From: Chamaecrista fasciculata
Taxonomy: Eukaryota; Streptophyta; Magnoliopsida; Fabales; Fabaceae
Length of the DNA: 64,000 nt
Assembly: GCA_003254925.1 (NCBI GenBank)
Contig: QANZ01036882.1
Coordinates: forward strand, 62,001 to 126,000
Direction: 5' to 3'
In this document: positions 10,440 to 21,658 of the stretch, piece by piece
How positions within the stretch are numbered: the stretch's first letter is position 1
Layout of the letters: each line of letters starts with the position of its first letter
Position numbers and translations under genes: made by a program
Notes under the pieces: model-generated
Seen by the model: only the letters and a program-made list of their open reading frames with translations
Databases searched by the model: none
What the model was told of the DNA's origin: nothing

Positions 10440-12465
10440 AAGTTAATCCTTTATTGTCTTCTTCTCAAATTCAGATGTCTCAATCCTACTCCCTCCAATT
10501 TTCAAACCACGCGGCTCTAGCAAAATCACAGGTGATGAACATATGGAAGGTGGAATCATCATCCAGACCTCGTAAGGGGCACTAAACTTCACATTGAAGA
10601 TGATGAGTTCTAATATTGGAGAAGGTTGGAATAGCATTGGAGCATACTTTTCAAACAAACACCAAGATTATGTATGGAATTTCTGTTCTCCAAAAGTCCT
10701 TCCATGGAAAACAAAGATACCTATTATTGTTAGAACCTGGATGGTACTGCATATATAGCTCCACATATCGAGATGCAATAGTGTATGACCCAGAAGCAAT
10801 TTTTGACCATAAGAGAACACCCTCAGCTCCCCTAATAGGAGGGGGAATAGATGATACAAGAGAGTTCTTGATAAGAACAAACCAAGTTGAGATGAAGTCT
10901 ATCCCAATAATAGGTGTTATATTTGAGCACATACGCAATTTCTAGACCCATGGGTGTACCCTCAAGGTGATGATCCCAAAACTTGCTTCTAAAGTCCACA
11001 TTATCACTTCTCCCCAATCTCCATTTAAGATGACTAGTGATAAGCTTCGAGTTACAAGAAATACGCTTCCAAGCTAGAGAAGGACGTTTTAACCTCAAAG
11101 TCAGAGAACAACACCAAATATTTATTTTTAACCCATTTGGAGACAACCAGATTAGGATTAGCAACAAGCCTTCGAAACCTCCATAATTGTTTTGGCCAAC
11201 AAAGCTTTGTTAACAGTTCGAGTGTCTCTGAGACCCAATCCTCCCAACTACTTGGGAATAAAGAGATGCCAATGAATAAGCAAATGCATATGTGGTCTAT
11301 CACCTTTAGAACTCGAGAAAAAATTTACCATAACATTGTTAATTGCATTGGTAGTCTTCACAGGGGGTTAAAATGATGATAACTTGAAAAATTGGATCCG
11401 CTTGCACCACATATTTGATGAGTGTAACTGTGTAAGTCGACCAGCCTGAGAGAGAAGATTACATTTCCACCTAGCAAGACAACGTTGGATTTTACTAACC
11501 AGGTCATCAAAGTTCCTCTTGTAGTCATGATGATCATCAACGAAAACACCCAACTACTTCCCAGGTTTATTAGAAGTGCTAATCCCAAAGGCTGAGGCAA
11601 TGAATTTCTTGAAAATTTGGGGAGTATTTGGGCTAAGCTAAGCACCTAGTTGCATTTCTGTCTATTGATGGAAAGACCAATCGCGTGACAAAACTTATCA
11701 AGAATAGTTTTCAGATTATCAACTGGTTGCATGGAGGATTTGAAGAAAATGACAAGGTCATCAATATACAAAAGATGTGAAATGCAAGGACCACACCTCA
11801 CAAATTGAATTCCCTGAATCTGCTTGGACTTCTCTGCATCAGTGAGCATACAAGAAAGAATATTCATGCACAGAATGGAAAGGTACGAGACAAGGGGTTG
11901 CCCCGCCTCAACTCCCTAGAATATAGAAAGTTTCCAGCTACCGATGACAAACATCTCATTATAATGTTCTTAAAGTGGTCCAAAAACTTCATCCGACATA
12001 ACACTTCCTGAAGAAAGTCCCAATTAAATCGATCATATGCTTTAGCCATATCCATCTTTAGTGCTCCCCAATGTGTCTTACATTTCTTGGCATTATGAAT
12101 GAAAGGCATAAGTTCCGAAGTGAGGAAAACATTATCATAAATAAGCTAGCCCTTGTTGAAAGCATTTTGGTAGGGAGAGATAAGCTTATCCATAAAAGCC
12201 TGTTGACTAGGACTTTTGATATGATCTTTTATACCACATTACATAGGCCGATAGGACGAAAATCCTTAAAGCTATTAGGGTGATCACACTTTGGAATAAG
12301 AGTGATAATATAGCATTTAAAAATAAACAACTAATCATTACCTCGAAAAACTTACCTAACCAGATTAAAAATATCATGCTCCATGGTAGACCAATACCTG
12401 TGAAAAATTGTAGTTGGGATCCTGTTAAGACTCGAGTCTTTAAAAGCTTTCAACTGAAAAACTGC
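10440..12465 (-). pseudogene. LINE A: non-LTR retrotransposon RT and zf-RVT remnant
   Basis: Decayed L1-type LINE read on the minus strand. From high to low coordinate: RT motif RPIGLCNVV (about 12250-12220), ALKMDMAKAYDRFNWDFLQE (about 12060-12000), the catalytic motif as YIDD within SHLLYIDDLVIFFKSS (about 11785-11735), the thumb region, QLWRF…NPNLVVSKW (about 11190-11120), and a zf-RVT-like Cys/His stretch DSTFHMFITCDFARAAW (about 10555-10505). Frames are broken many times. The RNase H domain and the N-terminal ORF are missing. Paralogous with the LINE remnants at the start of units B and C. Confidence 0.88.
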
Positions 12466-12660
12466 ACTTTTTTTTTCCTTTTAATTCATTACAAAAGTTA
12501 AAAATTTGACAATCACATAGATTGAATACATAATATCTTACTTCCAAACATAATGTAACACCATTAATTTGCACAACACATTGATTTATATCTAGACATT
12601 TCTTTTTATTTATTACAGTGAGACATTATAGCATAATTTTAGTTTTTATTATTCACTATT
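12466..12660. other. AT-rich spacer between LINE A and the copia fragment
   Basis: No coding signal. The same spacer is present in unit B at about 28190-28375. Confidence 0.5.
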
Positions 12661-12662
12661 TC

Positions 12663-13790
12663 TAGACCACAAATGAAGCTCTTGTAGCCATGCTTGATGA
12701 GATGACTGCTTTACATTCTAATGGTACATGAGACTTGGTTCCTCTTTCTCTTGGAAAGTCTCCAATTGGTTGTCGATGAGTCTATTCAGTTAAAGTTGGT
12801 CCAGATAGAAAGCTTGAACGACTCAAAGCTTGTTCGGTAGTCAAGGGATACACTCAGATCTTTGGTTTGGACTATGGTGATATGTTGTCTCTAATTGTCA
12901 AAATTGCTTCGTTACGTGTCTTCTTATCCATTGCGATTATTTGTCACAAGCCACTTTATCAACTTGACATTAAGAATGTCTTCCTTCATGGTGAACTTGA
13001 GGAAGAAGTCTATATGGAGCAAGCACCTGGTTTTGTTTCTCAAGGGAAATATGGGAAAGTATGTCAGCTTCGTCGTTCTCTTTATGATCTCGAGCAATCA
13101 CCAAGGACTTGGTTTGGCCGATTCAGTTCTGTAATTATTCAAGATTTTTGGATGACTTGCAATGAAGTGGATCACTCAATCTTCTTTTTCCATACCTCAA
13201 ATGGCAAGTGCATTTACCTGATCGTGTATGTGGTTGACATTGTTATCATAGGCCATGATGACGTAGCCATTTCCCAACTCAAACAACACTTATGTAACCA
13301 CCTTCAAACTAAATATTTGGGAAAGCTCAAATATTTTCTGGGAATTGAGGTTTGCTAATCTAGTACTGGTGTAGCCATTTCACAACGGAAGTATGCACAT
13401 GACTTATTAAAAGAGGCAGGCATGAATTGCAAACAAATTGACACTCCAATGGATGCAAATGTTAAACTCTGTCCAGGACTGGGGGAACTGATAAAAAATC
13501 TTGAACGATATCGAAGACTTGTAAGAAAATTGAATTATCTCACTCTCACACGTCCAGACATATTTTTTGTTGTGAGTGTAGTCAGCCAACTTCTACAATC
13601 ACCATGGGATAGTCATTGAGATGCAATTATTCGAATTCTTCGCTACATTAAAGGAGCGTTGATCCAAGGATTATTATATGAAAATAGAGGGAACTCCCAA
13701 GTTGTTGGCTTTACAAATGCTAATTGGGTTGGTTCACCAGATGATATGCTAATTGTTGGATATTTCTTTAAAAACGTCATGATTCGACTA
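12663..13790 (+). pseudogene. Ty1/copia RT and RNase H fragment, copy A
   Basis: Starts within the copia RT domain (TNEALVAMLDEMTALHSNGT followed by a stop), then an open stretch 12867-13358 including [35 protein letters not shown] and the catalytic region as YVVDIVIIG, where YVDD is expected. After a stop it continues through the RT/RNase H connection (NCKQIDTPMDANVKL; LTRPDIFFVVSVVSQLLQSP) and stops matching copia after NANWVGSPDD. In-frame stops and the altered catalytic motif mark it as dead. No LTRs remain. Copy B (28378-29854) extends further, to the RNase H end. Confidence 0.88.
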
Positions 13791-13964
13791 TGACTTGGCC
13801 CCACACTTGAACCTGTGCTATGGAACAATTGATGTCACACCTTGCCTAATAGGACCAATAAATAACACTTTTGAAAATTTTCGAAGATCAAAATTACAAC
13901 AAAAAGGATAAAAGATTGAATTACAACTTACCATTCCAAAAAGAGACCAAAATTATACTTTGAC
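13791..13964. other. non-coding spacer, unit A
   Basis: Sequence unique to unit A between the broken copia fragment and the next MULE. Nothing recognised. Confidence 0.4.
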
Positions 13965-13974
13965 TTAAAATCTA

Positions 13975-15281
13975 GGCAAAAGTACTATTGGTACCCCCAA
14001 CGTATGGGATCATTTTCAGTTATACCCCCAATGTTTTTTCTTTGTCAATTATACCCCAAACGTTTCAAATTTGAGTCAATTATACCACAACTCCTAACTA
14101 ATTACAGATTAGTCCAGAATGTTTGTTATCTTTAATAAACAGGTCCTTATAAGCCATAACAACCCTCCTTTTCTTACCCTAAAACATCACCACCACATTT
14201 CATCGTCACCATCCACTTTATCCTCATCGACATGGTCCTTCTCGTCGTCGTCCTCAGCTTCATAGTCTCCCTTAAATTATGTTGTTCTCATCCATTTTTC
14301 TTCCCTTACAAACGCCTCTCTCACCAATCTTCTCTATTTTGCTCGATTTCTTTGTATTCGAGACTCTCCGGTGAATTTGGTGTGGTTGCTAGAACAGTGA
14401 AAAATAGAGGAGAGAGATTTTTCGGGTTTCTCAATTGCAGGGACTAGTTCGTTAAAGATGGTAGATATTTTGGATTGTTCTGTAATTAGTTAGAGACTCG
14501 TGTGAAAGAAAAATTTTGAGAGAATGGAGGATTTCTAACTAATGAAAACTTAAGGACCTTAAAACAAAAAAAAAATGTCAGGTTGGAGGATAATTGACTC
14601 AAATGTGAAACGTTGAGGGTATTATTGACAAAAAAATATTAAGGGTATAACTAAAAATAGGCAAAACACCCTTTCGTGCCCCTAACGTTTGCGGTGATTT
14701 TCAGTTATGCCCCTAACGTTTCATTTGTGTCAGTTGTGCCCCCAATGTGAAACGTTAGTTTCAATTATGCCCCCACCCTCGTTAATGTACCGTTTTTCGG
14801 AACTTTTGAGCTTCGATCTGTGTTCATTTTAGTTTGTTCTGATAAATGAGTTTATGGGTACTCATTTTCGGCTCCTAAGGATCATTTTGCACATGGAAAT
14901 TTTGAGAAAAATGCTTCGTTTTGCTGCATTTCGTTTTGGTCCTTTTTGTGGTTCATCGGGTTCGATTTTCTTCGGATTTGTGGCTATTTTGAGCTTAATC
15001 TTTGAAATTGATCCAAGGAATCAAGTTTATGATGTCTGGAAATTAAAACCCATATGAAATCTGATCAAAACCGATCTCAAATCGTGCGAAAATGGTGTTT
15101 TTTTTTGTGGATGATTGAAATTGGGGGCATAATTGAAACTAACGTTTCACATTAAGGGTACAACTGACACAAATGAAACAATAGGGGTATAACTGAAAAT
15201 CACCGCAAACGTTAGGGGCACGAAAGTGTATTTTGCCCTAAATATAACTCCATACGCTAGCAGTACCAACGATACTTTTGC
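13975..15281. mobile_element. outer MULE, interrupted by a second MULE
   Basis: Left end GGCAAAAGTACTATTGGTAC and right end …agtaccaacgatacttttgc are inverted copies. Flanked by a 10-bp duplication TTAAAATCTA at 13965-13974 and 15282-15291. The right TIR is split by the element at 14660-15237; removing it restores continuity. The open frame at 14232-14447 (MVLLVVVLSFIVSLKLCCSH) lies in the core but is not recognisable. Confidence 0.85.
14660..15237. mobile_element. nested MULE, 578 bp, 9-bp TSD
   Basis: Left end GGCAAAACACCCTTTCGTGC and right end …cacgaaagtgtattttgcc are inverted; the arms include TAACGTTTGCGGTGATTTTC and its complement. The flanks are CTAAAAATA (14651-14659) and CTAAATATA (15238-15246), one mismatch. 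The element lies inside the right arm of the MULE at 13975-15281. A related copy with its core in the opposite orientation is at 52122-52687. The frame at 14854-15057 is part of the core and has no recognised domain. Confidence 0.85.
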
Positions 15282-15291
15282 TTAAAATCTA

Positions 15292-15678
15292 TTATCACTC
15301 CTCTATTGCTTCTTTTATACACTACATAACAAGTTGAGAAACTTCTGAGGCTCCCTTAGATGGTCCTTTTGAACCACTTTATCTTCATCAACTATCTCAA
15401 TCTTGAATTCATCAAAGATCCTTCTCTTCATCATTCAGTTGACCTATTAGCTGGACTAATAGGCTTTCTAATTTTGCTAGAGTTGGCTCCTTGGCTAGTA
15501 GTTGACATCATTACAAAACTATAATATTTCAAATTTAGCCTTATCATAATGATTCTTTGCATTTGTGCTTCTATGATGCAATCTAAAATCTAGTCTAGTA
15601 ATTTCTTTGCAAATAAATTTGACTTTGAAAAAGCATTTACTTGACAACATATCTCCTTGATTTTTCATCATTAACTTC
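15292..15678. other. non-coding spacer, unit A
   Basis: From about 15570 this is the same spacer that follows the copia fragment in unit B (about 29890-30020). No gene seen. Confidence 0.5.
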
Positions 15679-15688
15679 TTAACTATGA

Positions 15689-16640
15689 GGGCAGATCCAC
15701 TGCAGTGGATTTCCCGCCAAATCCAATGCAGTGGACCTACAGTATGAAATCATGGCCGTTTATTTCATCTGGACCGTCCACAATCCGCCACGTCATCCCA
15801 AGTTTATAATTGAAGCTATGCGTTTTGTTTAATGAAACTTTCCCTGCGACTTGGAGAAGAGAAGAAATATAGCGTGTGGTTGCAGAAGCTTCGTCTTCCT
15901 TTTTACCATCGTCCTCTCCGTCGGTGTTCATCCACCGCCACTGCCACTGTCATCGTCACTGGCACCGGTCAAGATTCCACCTTCACCGGTGTTCACGTTT
16001 CCTTATGCATTTGAAGTCTAATTTGTCCAACAATAAGCCAATAATAGTTTGTTTAACCAAGGAAGAACCCATTTGCCTGTGCGTAACTCGTTGCCTTCTA
16101 CAATTTCTCTTAAGTGTGTAACTCAACAATTTGCACAATTCTTTAAATTAACTTATGTAGTTTTGAAGATGTGTATAGTTTGCACCTTTGAGAAATTGGC
16201 CTTGCGTGTACAACCCATAAGCTTATCGGCATTATGAGCATCGAAAGAATTACTCTCACGCCACCTTGATTATCAAAGAGATGATGTGATGAATGTTGTG
16301 ACCGACTCCGTTCTTAGTGGCGCTGAAGTGCGATCATTAAATCACGACACGAGGTCCCTGAAACGTGCTTTGTCCAAGGAGATGAACAGAATCTTGTCCG
16401 GTGCCGGTGGATAAACGCTGACGGAGAGGACGGTGGTAAAAAGGAAGACGAAGCTTTTGCAACCACACACTGTATTTCTTCTCTTCTCCAAGTCGCAGGG
16501 AAAGTTTCATAAAACAAAACGCATAGCTTCAATTATAAACTTGGGATGGCGTGGCGGATTGTGGACGGTCCAGATGAAAAAACGACCATGGTTTCATACT
16601 GCAGGTCCACTGCAGTGGATTTGGAGTGGATCCACCCTCC
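15689..16640. mobile_element. MULE-like element with about 260-bp TIRs
   Basis: The left arm GGGCAGATCCACTGCAGTGG… and the right arm …CCACTGCAGTGGATTTGGAG…CCACCC are inverted copies extending through GGACCGTCCACAATCCGCCA. The empty site is visible in unit B (about 30020, …aactacgaatgaagcg…). The host flanks TAACTATGA and TAAAATATGA look like a diverged 9-10 bp duplication. The arms are GC-richer than the surroundings and contain mirrored short frames (15832-16014, 16314-16532) with no recognised domain. Confidence 0.75.
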
Positions 16641-16735
16641 TAAAATATGAATGTAGCGCTTTTCGTAGCATGTTGATTATGCGGCATTCTCATCAAATAA
16701 CTTATCGTTAATTAACAATTCTCTTATATATAGTA

Positions 16736-17127
16736 GGGTAAATTAGATTTTGGTACCTTGCTCTATGGACCGTTTCATTTTGGTACTTTGTTCTTTTAAA
16801 AGTGATATTTGGGAACTATGTTCTTTGCACCGTTAACGTTTTGGTACTCTGTTATTTCAAAAATGACATTTTTGTAACATATTCTTTGCATCGTTTACAC
16901 TTTAGTACCCTGTTCTATAGACTGATTTCACTTTGGTACCATGTTCTATCTTTGTTAGGGTATCAAAATATTAACGATGCAAAGAACATGGTATCAAAAT
17001 ATTGGTTTTGAGAGAATAAGGTATCAAAATGTTAACGATGTCAAGAACAAGGTACCAAAGTGTCACTTTTAAAAGAATATAGTACTAAAATGAAATCGAT
17101 TCATAAAACAAAATACCAAGGTATAGT
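16736..17127. mobile_element. small MULE, 392 bp, exact 9-bp TSD
   Basis: Palindromic element rich in TTTGGTACC/GGTACCAAA-type motifs, starting GGGTAAATTAGATTTTGGTA. Exact TSD TATATAGTA at 16727-16735 and 17128-17136. Unit B carries the empty site once, at 30097-30105, confirming both boundaries. Confidence 0.88.
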
Positions 17128-17280
17128 TATATAGTATTCTCTTTGTTCAAATCAAAGAACGAGCAATTCCTTTTATACGCTTTCATAAGTCAATGGCCTG
17201 TATCGATTTATATTGGTAATTTATATCGGTAGGCTTTTCCATCACACCTTCTAGCTATATAGTTGCTTCAAGTCGGTTGA

Positions 17281-17858
17281 TAGGGGTGAGCAAACCAACC
17301 CGCCAACTCGTAGAAACCAACCCAACCCGCAGTTATATGTTGGGTTGGTTTGGGTTCGCAGGTTGGTTTGGGCTCAAAATTCCCAACCCGCAAGTGTGCG
17401 GGTTGGGTTGTGGGTTTAGAATTTTTCAACCCAACCCGCGAGCCCGCATATAAATTTTTTTTATTTTTTAATTTAGTTTTTATACATGTTTATGTATTTT
17501 TATATAAATTTTGTATGTTTTTTTTTATGTATTTATATTATTAGTTCTTTATAAATAAGATATTTTAATTTTAAAATTTACTTAATTACATATATGTATT
17601 ACATTTACATATGTTATGAAATATATTTTAATTGATTTATATTTATATATATAAAATTTATGTTTTTTTAGTCTTTTTATGTGTAAGTTTTTTATTCACT
17701 ACTCATAAATTTATAATAACTTTTTTTGTTATAAAAATTATAAAAAAAAATTACAAACTCAACCCGAGGTTTCAACCCAACCCAACCCGCACATCAATTT
17801 GCGGGTTGGGTTGAGGTTTTCCCTCAACCCGCCCCAACCCAGCCCGTGCTCACCCCTA
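17281..17858. mobile_element. hAT-type non-autonomous element, 578 bp, perfect 8-bp TSD
   Basis: TIRs TAGGGGTGAGCA and TGCTCACCCCTA are perfect; exact 8-bp TSD TCGGTTGA at 17273-17280 and 17859-17866. Subterminal sequence is repeated CCAACCC/GGGTTGG motifs, and the core is AT-rich. No transposase. Absent from unit B. Confidence 0.92.
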
Positions 17859-17866
17859 TCGGTTGA

Positions 17867-18180
17867 TATATACATATATAAATTGAGATTTCATGAGAGA
17901 AGGGCATGACGGTGATATATTGGTCTATAGATTCTTCATTCTTCTTTGCTATAATTTTCCTTTATCAAATGTTTTGCAACTCGGAAGAAACAACAATAGG
18001 GTATTAATTGTACCTTGAGGCACTTTCTCCGAAATGCTCGTAGAACAAAACTTTGGATTACTCACATAATGATGCTTTCGGATGCTCACATTATGAGGCT
18101 TTATCCATGTGACTTCTAGAACTTCTCGACCTGTGTTGCCTAACTCTTTACAATGAAAGAGTCTCTCATGAGAAGTAGCT
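17867..18180. other. unit spacer, no gene
   Basis: Shared with unit B (about 35290-35580) and free of coding signal. Confidence 0.45.
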
Positions 18181-18718
18181 CAGTTCGTTTGCGCTTATAA
18201 TAAAATCTGTTCTGATTATAATCAGAGTATGATTATAATTAAAGTTGATTATTTGTGTATTGGTGTTTGGATGAAAGTTGATTATTTAGTGTGAAATTAT
18301 TGAAATGAGTATGTAATGATTGTGGTTGGTAGATAGAAGGGTAAGGAAATTGATAAATTGTATAGGGGTATAAATGGAAGAAAAAGTTGGAAAAAGTAAG
18401 ATGTGATTTGATTATAATCAAAGTGTGTTTGGATGTGATTGTTGCTTATAGAAAAATCAAATTATGTCACTGTTTGCCTTGGAAAGCGTGAAAATATGAT
18501 TATAATCATGTGCAACTTTGGAGGTGATTATTTTGTTTGGTCCACGGAACTAATTTTGCCTATGAAATGGTCGACCAATAAGGACTAAAGTGTACCAATC
18601 AGGCCCGATATTCGGTGGACCACCTAAAACAATGGTCCACCGTTTCGCACAAGATGAGAGAAAATGAAAAAAACACCGCGGACCCAAACAAAAAATTAAA
18701 TTTTGCATAATTCTTACT

Positions 18719-18721
<3 letters not shown>

Positions 18722-18783
<62 letters not shown>

Positions 18784-18822
18784 GTTCTCTCTCCTCTTGT
18801 CTCTCTCTCTCTCTCTCCCTCT
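18722..18822. repeat. (CT)n microsatellite
   Basis: About 100 bp of CT repeats with a few interruptions. It lies in what looks like the captured 5' leader of the TPS fragment, whose ATG is at 18907. The translated Ser/Leu or Arg/Glu frames here are artefacts. Confidence 0.95.
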
Positions 18823-18906
18823 CATTCATTGTCACCATTTTCATCCTTCAAGGAATTGAACTTCTTGAATCTTGTCTCTGTTGATCAAAGCCGAATCTCT
18901 AAAGTG

Positions 18907-19434
18907 ATGGACGCACAAGAAGCTAAACCCCAAAAAGATTTCGATTCTGTTTTTGGCGACTTCGTTTTTCCGACGCCGGAACAGAGAATCGTCGTCGCGA
19001 ATCAGTTATCCATAAGGTCGTATCGCGATGTTGAAACCAAAAAATGGAGTTCGAGTTCGACAGTGATAGCTTATACTTGCAGCTAAAAGACGGGTTTTCC
19101 CTTGAAGTCGAGGTTTTCTATGTATGTTCTCTGAAAGTCGAAATCGAAACCAAATATCAAGACGAACTACCCCGCATTTTGCTCGAGAAGTTTCGTTGTG
19201 TACCCACTTTCTTACCCCCAGAAATTCACAACCTTGACTACCATGGATTCTGCAAGCATTACCTTTGGCCTCTGTTTCACTACATGCTTACCATGGGTTC
19301 ATGATTACCATCTCATGATCTTGCCTACTTTACTCAGAGGACAAGTCTATAGAGTCAAGCTTGGGTTTTTTTTTTTTTTTTTGCACAATACATTCTTGTC
19401 TTTTGAAATCTTTAGAATAATTTGGGATGAATGA
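18907..19434 (+). pseudogene. class II trehalose-6-phosphate synthase fragment captured by a transposon
   Basis: N-terminal part of a TPS (glycosyltransferase family 20) protein. The first frame begins MDAQEAKPQKDFDSVFGDFV and contains QRIVVANQLSIRS (family form QRIIVVANQLPIRA) and RDVETKKW. A one-base loss near 19046 shifts the frame, and FEFDSDSLYLQLKDGFSLEV follows in the new frame with VPTFLPPEI and HYLWPLFHYML. A deletion of roughly 40 codons then joins a third frame at WVHDYHLMILPTLLRGQVYR (19294 on), continuing RVKLGFF with an expanded T tract and SFEIFRIIWDE. No intron is present. The synthase catalytic region downstream is missing, so it is non-functional as an enzyme. Confidence 0.85.
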
Positions 19435-19743
19435 GAGAGGGGGACGAGAGAGACGAGAGAGATGGGTGATTTGGGCAAAATAACAATTTAGCCCAACACA
19501 AAAATGAGCTTTTACAAATTGGCCTAATATTTTGGTAAATGACTATTTTGCCCTTGTGATGGGTGATTGATTGTATTAGAGTATAGGTAATTATAGGTAT
19601 ATATATAGGGGTATAAATGTAATTGAGTATGTTTGATTATAAAAAAATCATGATTATAATTTGATCAGAAAAAAAACGCAAACGAACATGCTTATTACGA
19701 TTATAATCAGAGCAGATTATAATCAGAGTGCAAACGAACTCTG

Positions 19744-20600
19744 ACATTGCTACAGAGGTTACATTCATAATATATTAAACATGAGACTTTAAACGATATC
19801 AAGTTGTTTAAAATTTATTAAATCTACATTGGTACAGAGGTTCTCTTTATCAAAAAAGATTACAAAATTAAACTTTAAATCTAAAATATCAACTATTTGC
19901 ATGCTAAGCCTTCAACATGATTTATTTTCAACGAAAATATTTGTTTAATTATGGTGATCTTGGATCTATATTGATTTGAGGTATCTTTAGAGTTCTATGA
20001 TTGATCTGCAATATAAATTTAAGATATAAATAAACAGGTAATCCAAAATTAAATACAAAGATAGGATATTCGTAAAATATTGAATTTGAAAACAATATAT
20101 CCTATTTTGAATTTATATATGGGATAAAAGGAAAAATCAAATAATTAAAATATATACATATAAAATCATAATTTAAATACAAATATATTAATAATTATCT
20201 ATTTAAAATAGACAAAATAATGTACTTATAAAAAATGAAAAATATTAACTTGATTGTTTCTATTAATAGTTATTTTTTAATTTTGAATCAATATAAAATG
20301 TAATAATAATAAATTACATAGAAACTTGGATTTCCAAATAAAAAAAATCTTAACAAAATAAGTTATTTTCTCAAAGAGATAACAAAAGATTATTATGAAG
20401 AGATAACAAAGATAAAAAAGGAATATATTTTTGTAATCTTATAGAATAGAAGAAACTTCTAAATTTAAAATAGAGTATGTTTAACCCAATATAATCAAAT
20501 CAATTTTGATTTGATTTAAATTAAATGATATTGCAATTGAATGAGAATATCAAGAAGATACATAATGCAATTTTGTTCTTTTTGAAGAAGGAAACAAATA
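19744..20600. other. AT-rich upstream region of ELM2-like gene A
   Basis: Very AT-rich, no coding content. It matches unit B at 35600-36620/39131-39350/40430-40870 and unit C at 51890-52120/52690-52890/55900-56040 except where those contain insertions, so it serves as the empty-site reference for five insertions. Confidence 0.6.
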
Positions 20601-20608
20601 TATTTAAA

Positions 20609-20801
20609 AGGCCCACCTATATAATGCATGACAACAATAATGGAATTCCTTGAGAATGAAGAGAATCCTAATTTAGAACGTCTCCTTAGGCCCAAGAAAA
20701 AATGTATAAAAACCACCATCTTCCACCCAAATCAAACGCACAAGGCCACGATCGCTTTGATCTCAAACCCTAGTTATCAGCTTCACAAAGAAATCGTGTA
20801 G
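20609..20801 (+). promoter_or_regulatory. promoter and non-coding first exon of ELM2-like gene A
   Basis: Two GGCCCA (site II-like) motifs at 20609 and 20689, a TATA box TATAAAAA at 20705-20712, a telo-box AAACCCTAG at 20765-20773, and a splice donor after 20801 (…gtgtag|gtacgc). Site II plus telo-box is a known combination in promoters of growth- and translation-related plant genes. A short frame (MEFLENEENPNLERLLRPKK…) runs through this exon and ends at the donor in A; it is out of frame with the downstream ATG, so I treat it as leader. Confidence 0.6.
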
Positions 20802-21022
20802 GTACGCCTCCCTTCTCTAATTTCGGTTTGTTCTTATATTTCTTCTCTTATGATTTTGGGTTTTTCTTTAGGCTTGATTTTCTGGGTTAATAAACTGAGA
20901 TTCAAAATAAACTTGTGAGAGACATGTATATTTGTTGTAAAATATGTTTTAAATAGTAGGTTAGGCCAATCTAACGTAACATCTAATTTTCTTTTTCTTT
21001 GGATTATGATTATGATGTTCTA

Positions 21023-21270
21023 GGGTGTGTTTGGATGCTAAGAGGGGGAGAGAGAGGAATAGATTGGAAGGGGAGGGAAGATTAATCTCCCTCTACTCTT
21101 CTCTTTATTTGGTGAAGTTGCTCCTCTTTTAAAATATTCTAATTTGAAGTATTTGTAATTTGTGAAGGAAGGTAGTCATTATCTTCCCCTTTAATTTTTT
21201 AAAGGGAAGAGGTTCCAAACCTATCTCGTCCCCCTCCCTTTTTCTCCTTAATCCCTAATCTAAACATACC
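21023..21270. repeat. small inverted-repeat element in the 5'-UTR intron, old insertion
   Basis: Starts AGGGTGTGTTTGGATGCTAA and ends …ctaaacataccc, with complementary GGGGGAGAG/CTCCCCC-type subterminal sequence, like a Tourist/Harbinger MITE. Related sequence is present in B (about 41050-41232) and C (about 56512-56780), so it predates the triplication. Confidence 0.5.
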
Positions 21271-21487
21271 CCTATGGTTTTAAGAGTAAAAAATTTTAGC
21301 AACTTGAGACTTTAGCTTAAGGTAGGTGCTCCTTTTTCATGTTATTACTCAGATCTTTGAGTTTATGATGTGCCCCATGTTGGGTAAAAGTAGCAATGCA
21401 AGGTGATACATAATTTATGAGGCACCTCGCACTTAATTGTCTAGTCTTTTGGACACTATTCAGGTATTGCTAATTAGCATAAAGGCA

Positions 21488-21658
21488 TTTGAACATAAGG
21501 TTGGTCTAAGTGGTACACAATTTGTTATCACTTAAATAAGGTTTCAAGTTCGAGACTTTGTGAATATAGGTATTCCCACCATAGATAGGTGCTCAACGTA
21601 GGCTAAGATTGGATTAGTCAGGACGAAACTTTGAAGTTTGGAAGGGCGTCAAAATTAG
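21488..21658 (+). mobile_element. tRNA-derived SINE, copy A
   Basis: Contains an A-box-like TGGTCTAAGTGG, a B-box-like AGTTCGAGACTT and the 3' segment GGATTAGTCAGGACG, which resembles the conserved GGATTAGTCGGG of plant tRNA SINEs. The left TSD is AATTAGCATAAAGGCA (21472-21487); the right copy survives only as AATTAGCATAAA because of a later deletion. Orthologous copies in B and C have complete 16-bp TSDs. Confidence 0.75.

Larger units (their letters stand above)
18181..19743. mobile_element. PIF/Harbinger-like element carrying a trehalose-phosphate-synthase fragment
   Basis: Inverted ends CAGTTCGTTTGCGC and GTGCAAACGAACTCTG, with subterminal GATTATAATC palindromes. The subterminal block around TATGTAATGATTGTGGTTGG and the block TATAGGTAATTATAGGT also occur in the PIF-type element at 53281-55590, which is why I place it in that group. 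Unit B has the uninterrupted site (about 35595-35605). The TSD could not be fixed. The core holds a (CT)n tract and the TPS fragment. Confidence 0.7.

Noticed and set aside
12867..13358. Possibility of a functional copia reverse transcriptase
   Set aside because: The catalytic YVDD is YVVD, stops flank the frame, and no LTRs, gag or integrase are present.
17350..17814. Phe/Tyr-rich frames in the hAT element
   Set aside because: AT-rich transposon core; no transposase motif.
18550..18844. Minus-strand Arg/Glu repeat proteins
   Set aside because: Translation of the (CT)n microsatellite, not a gene.
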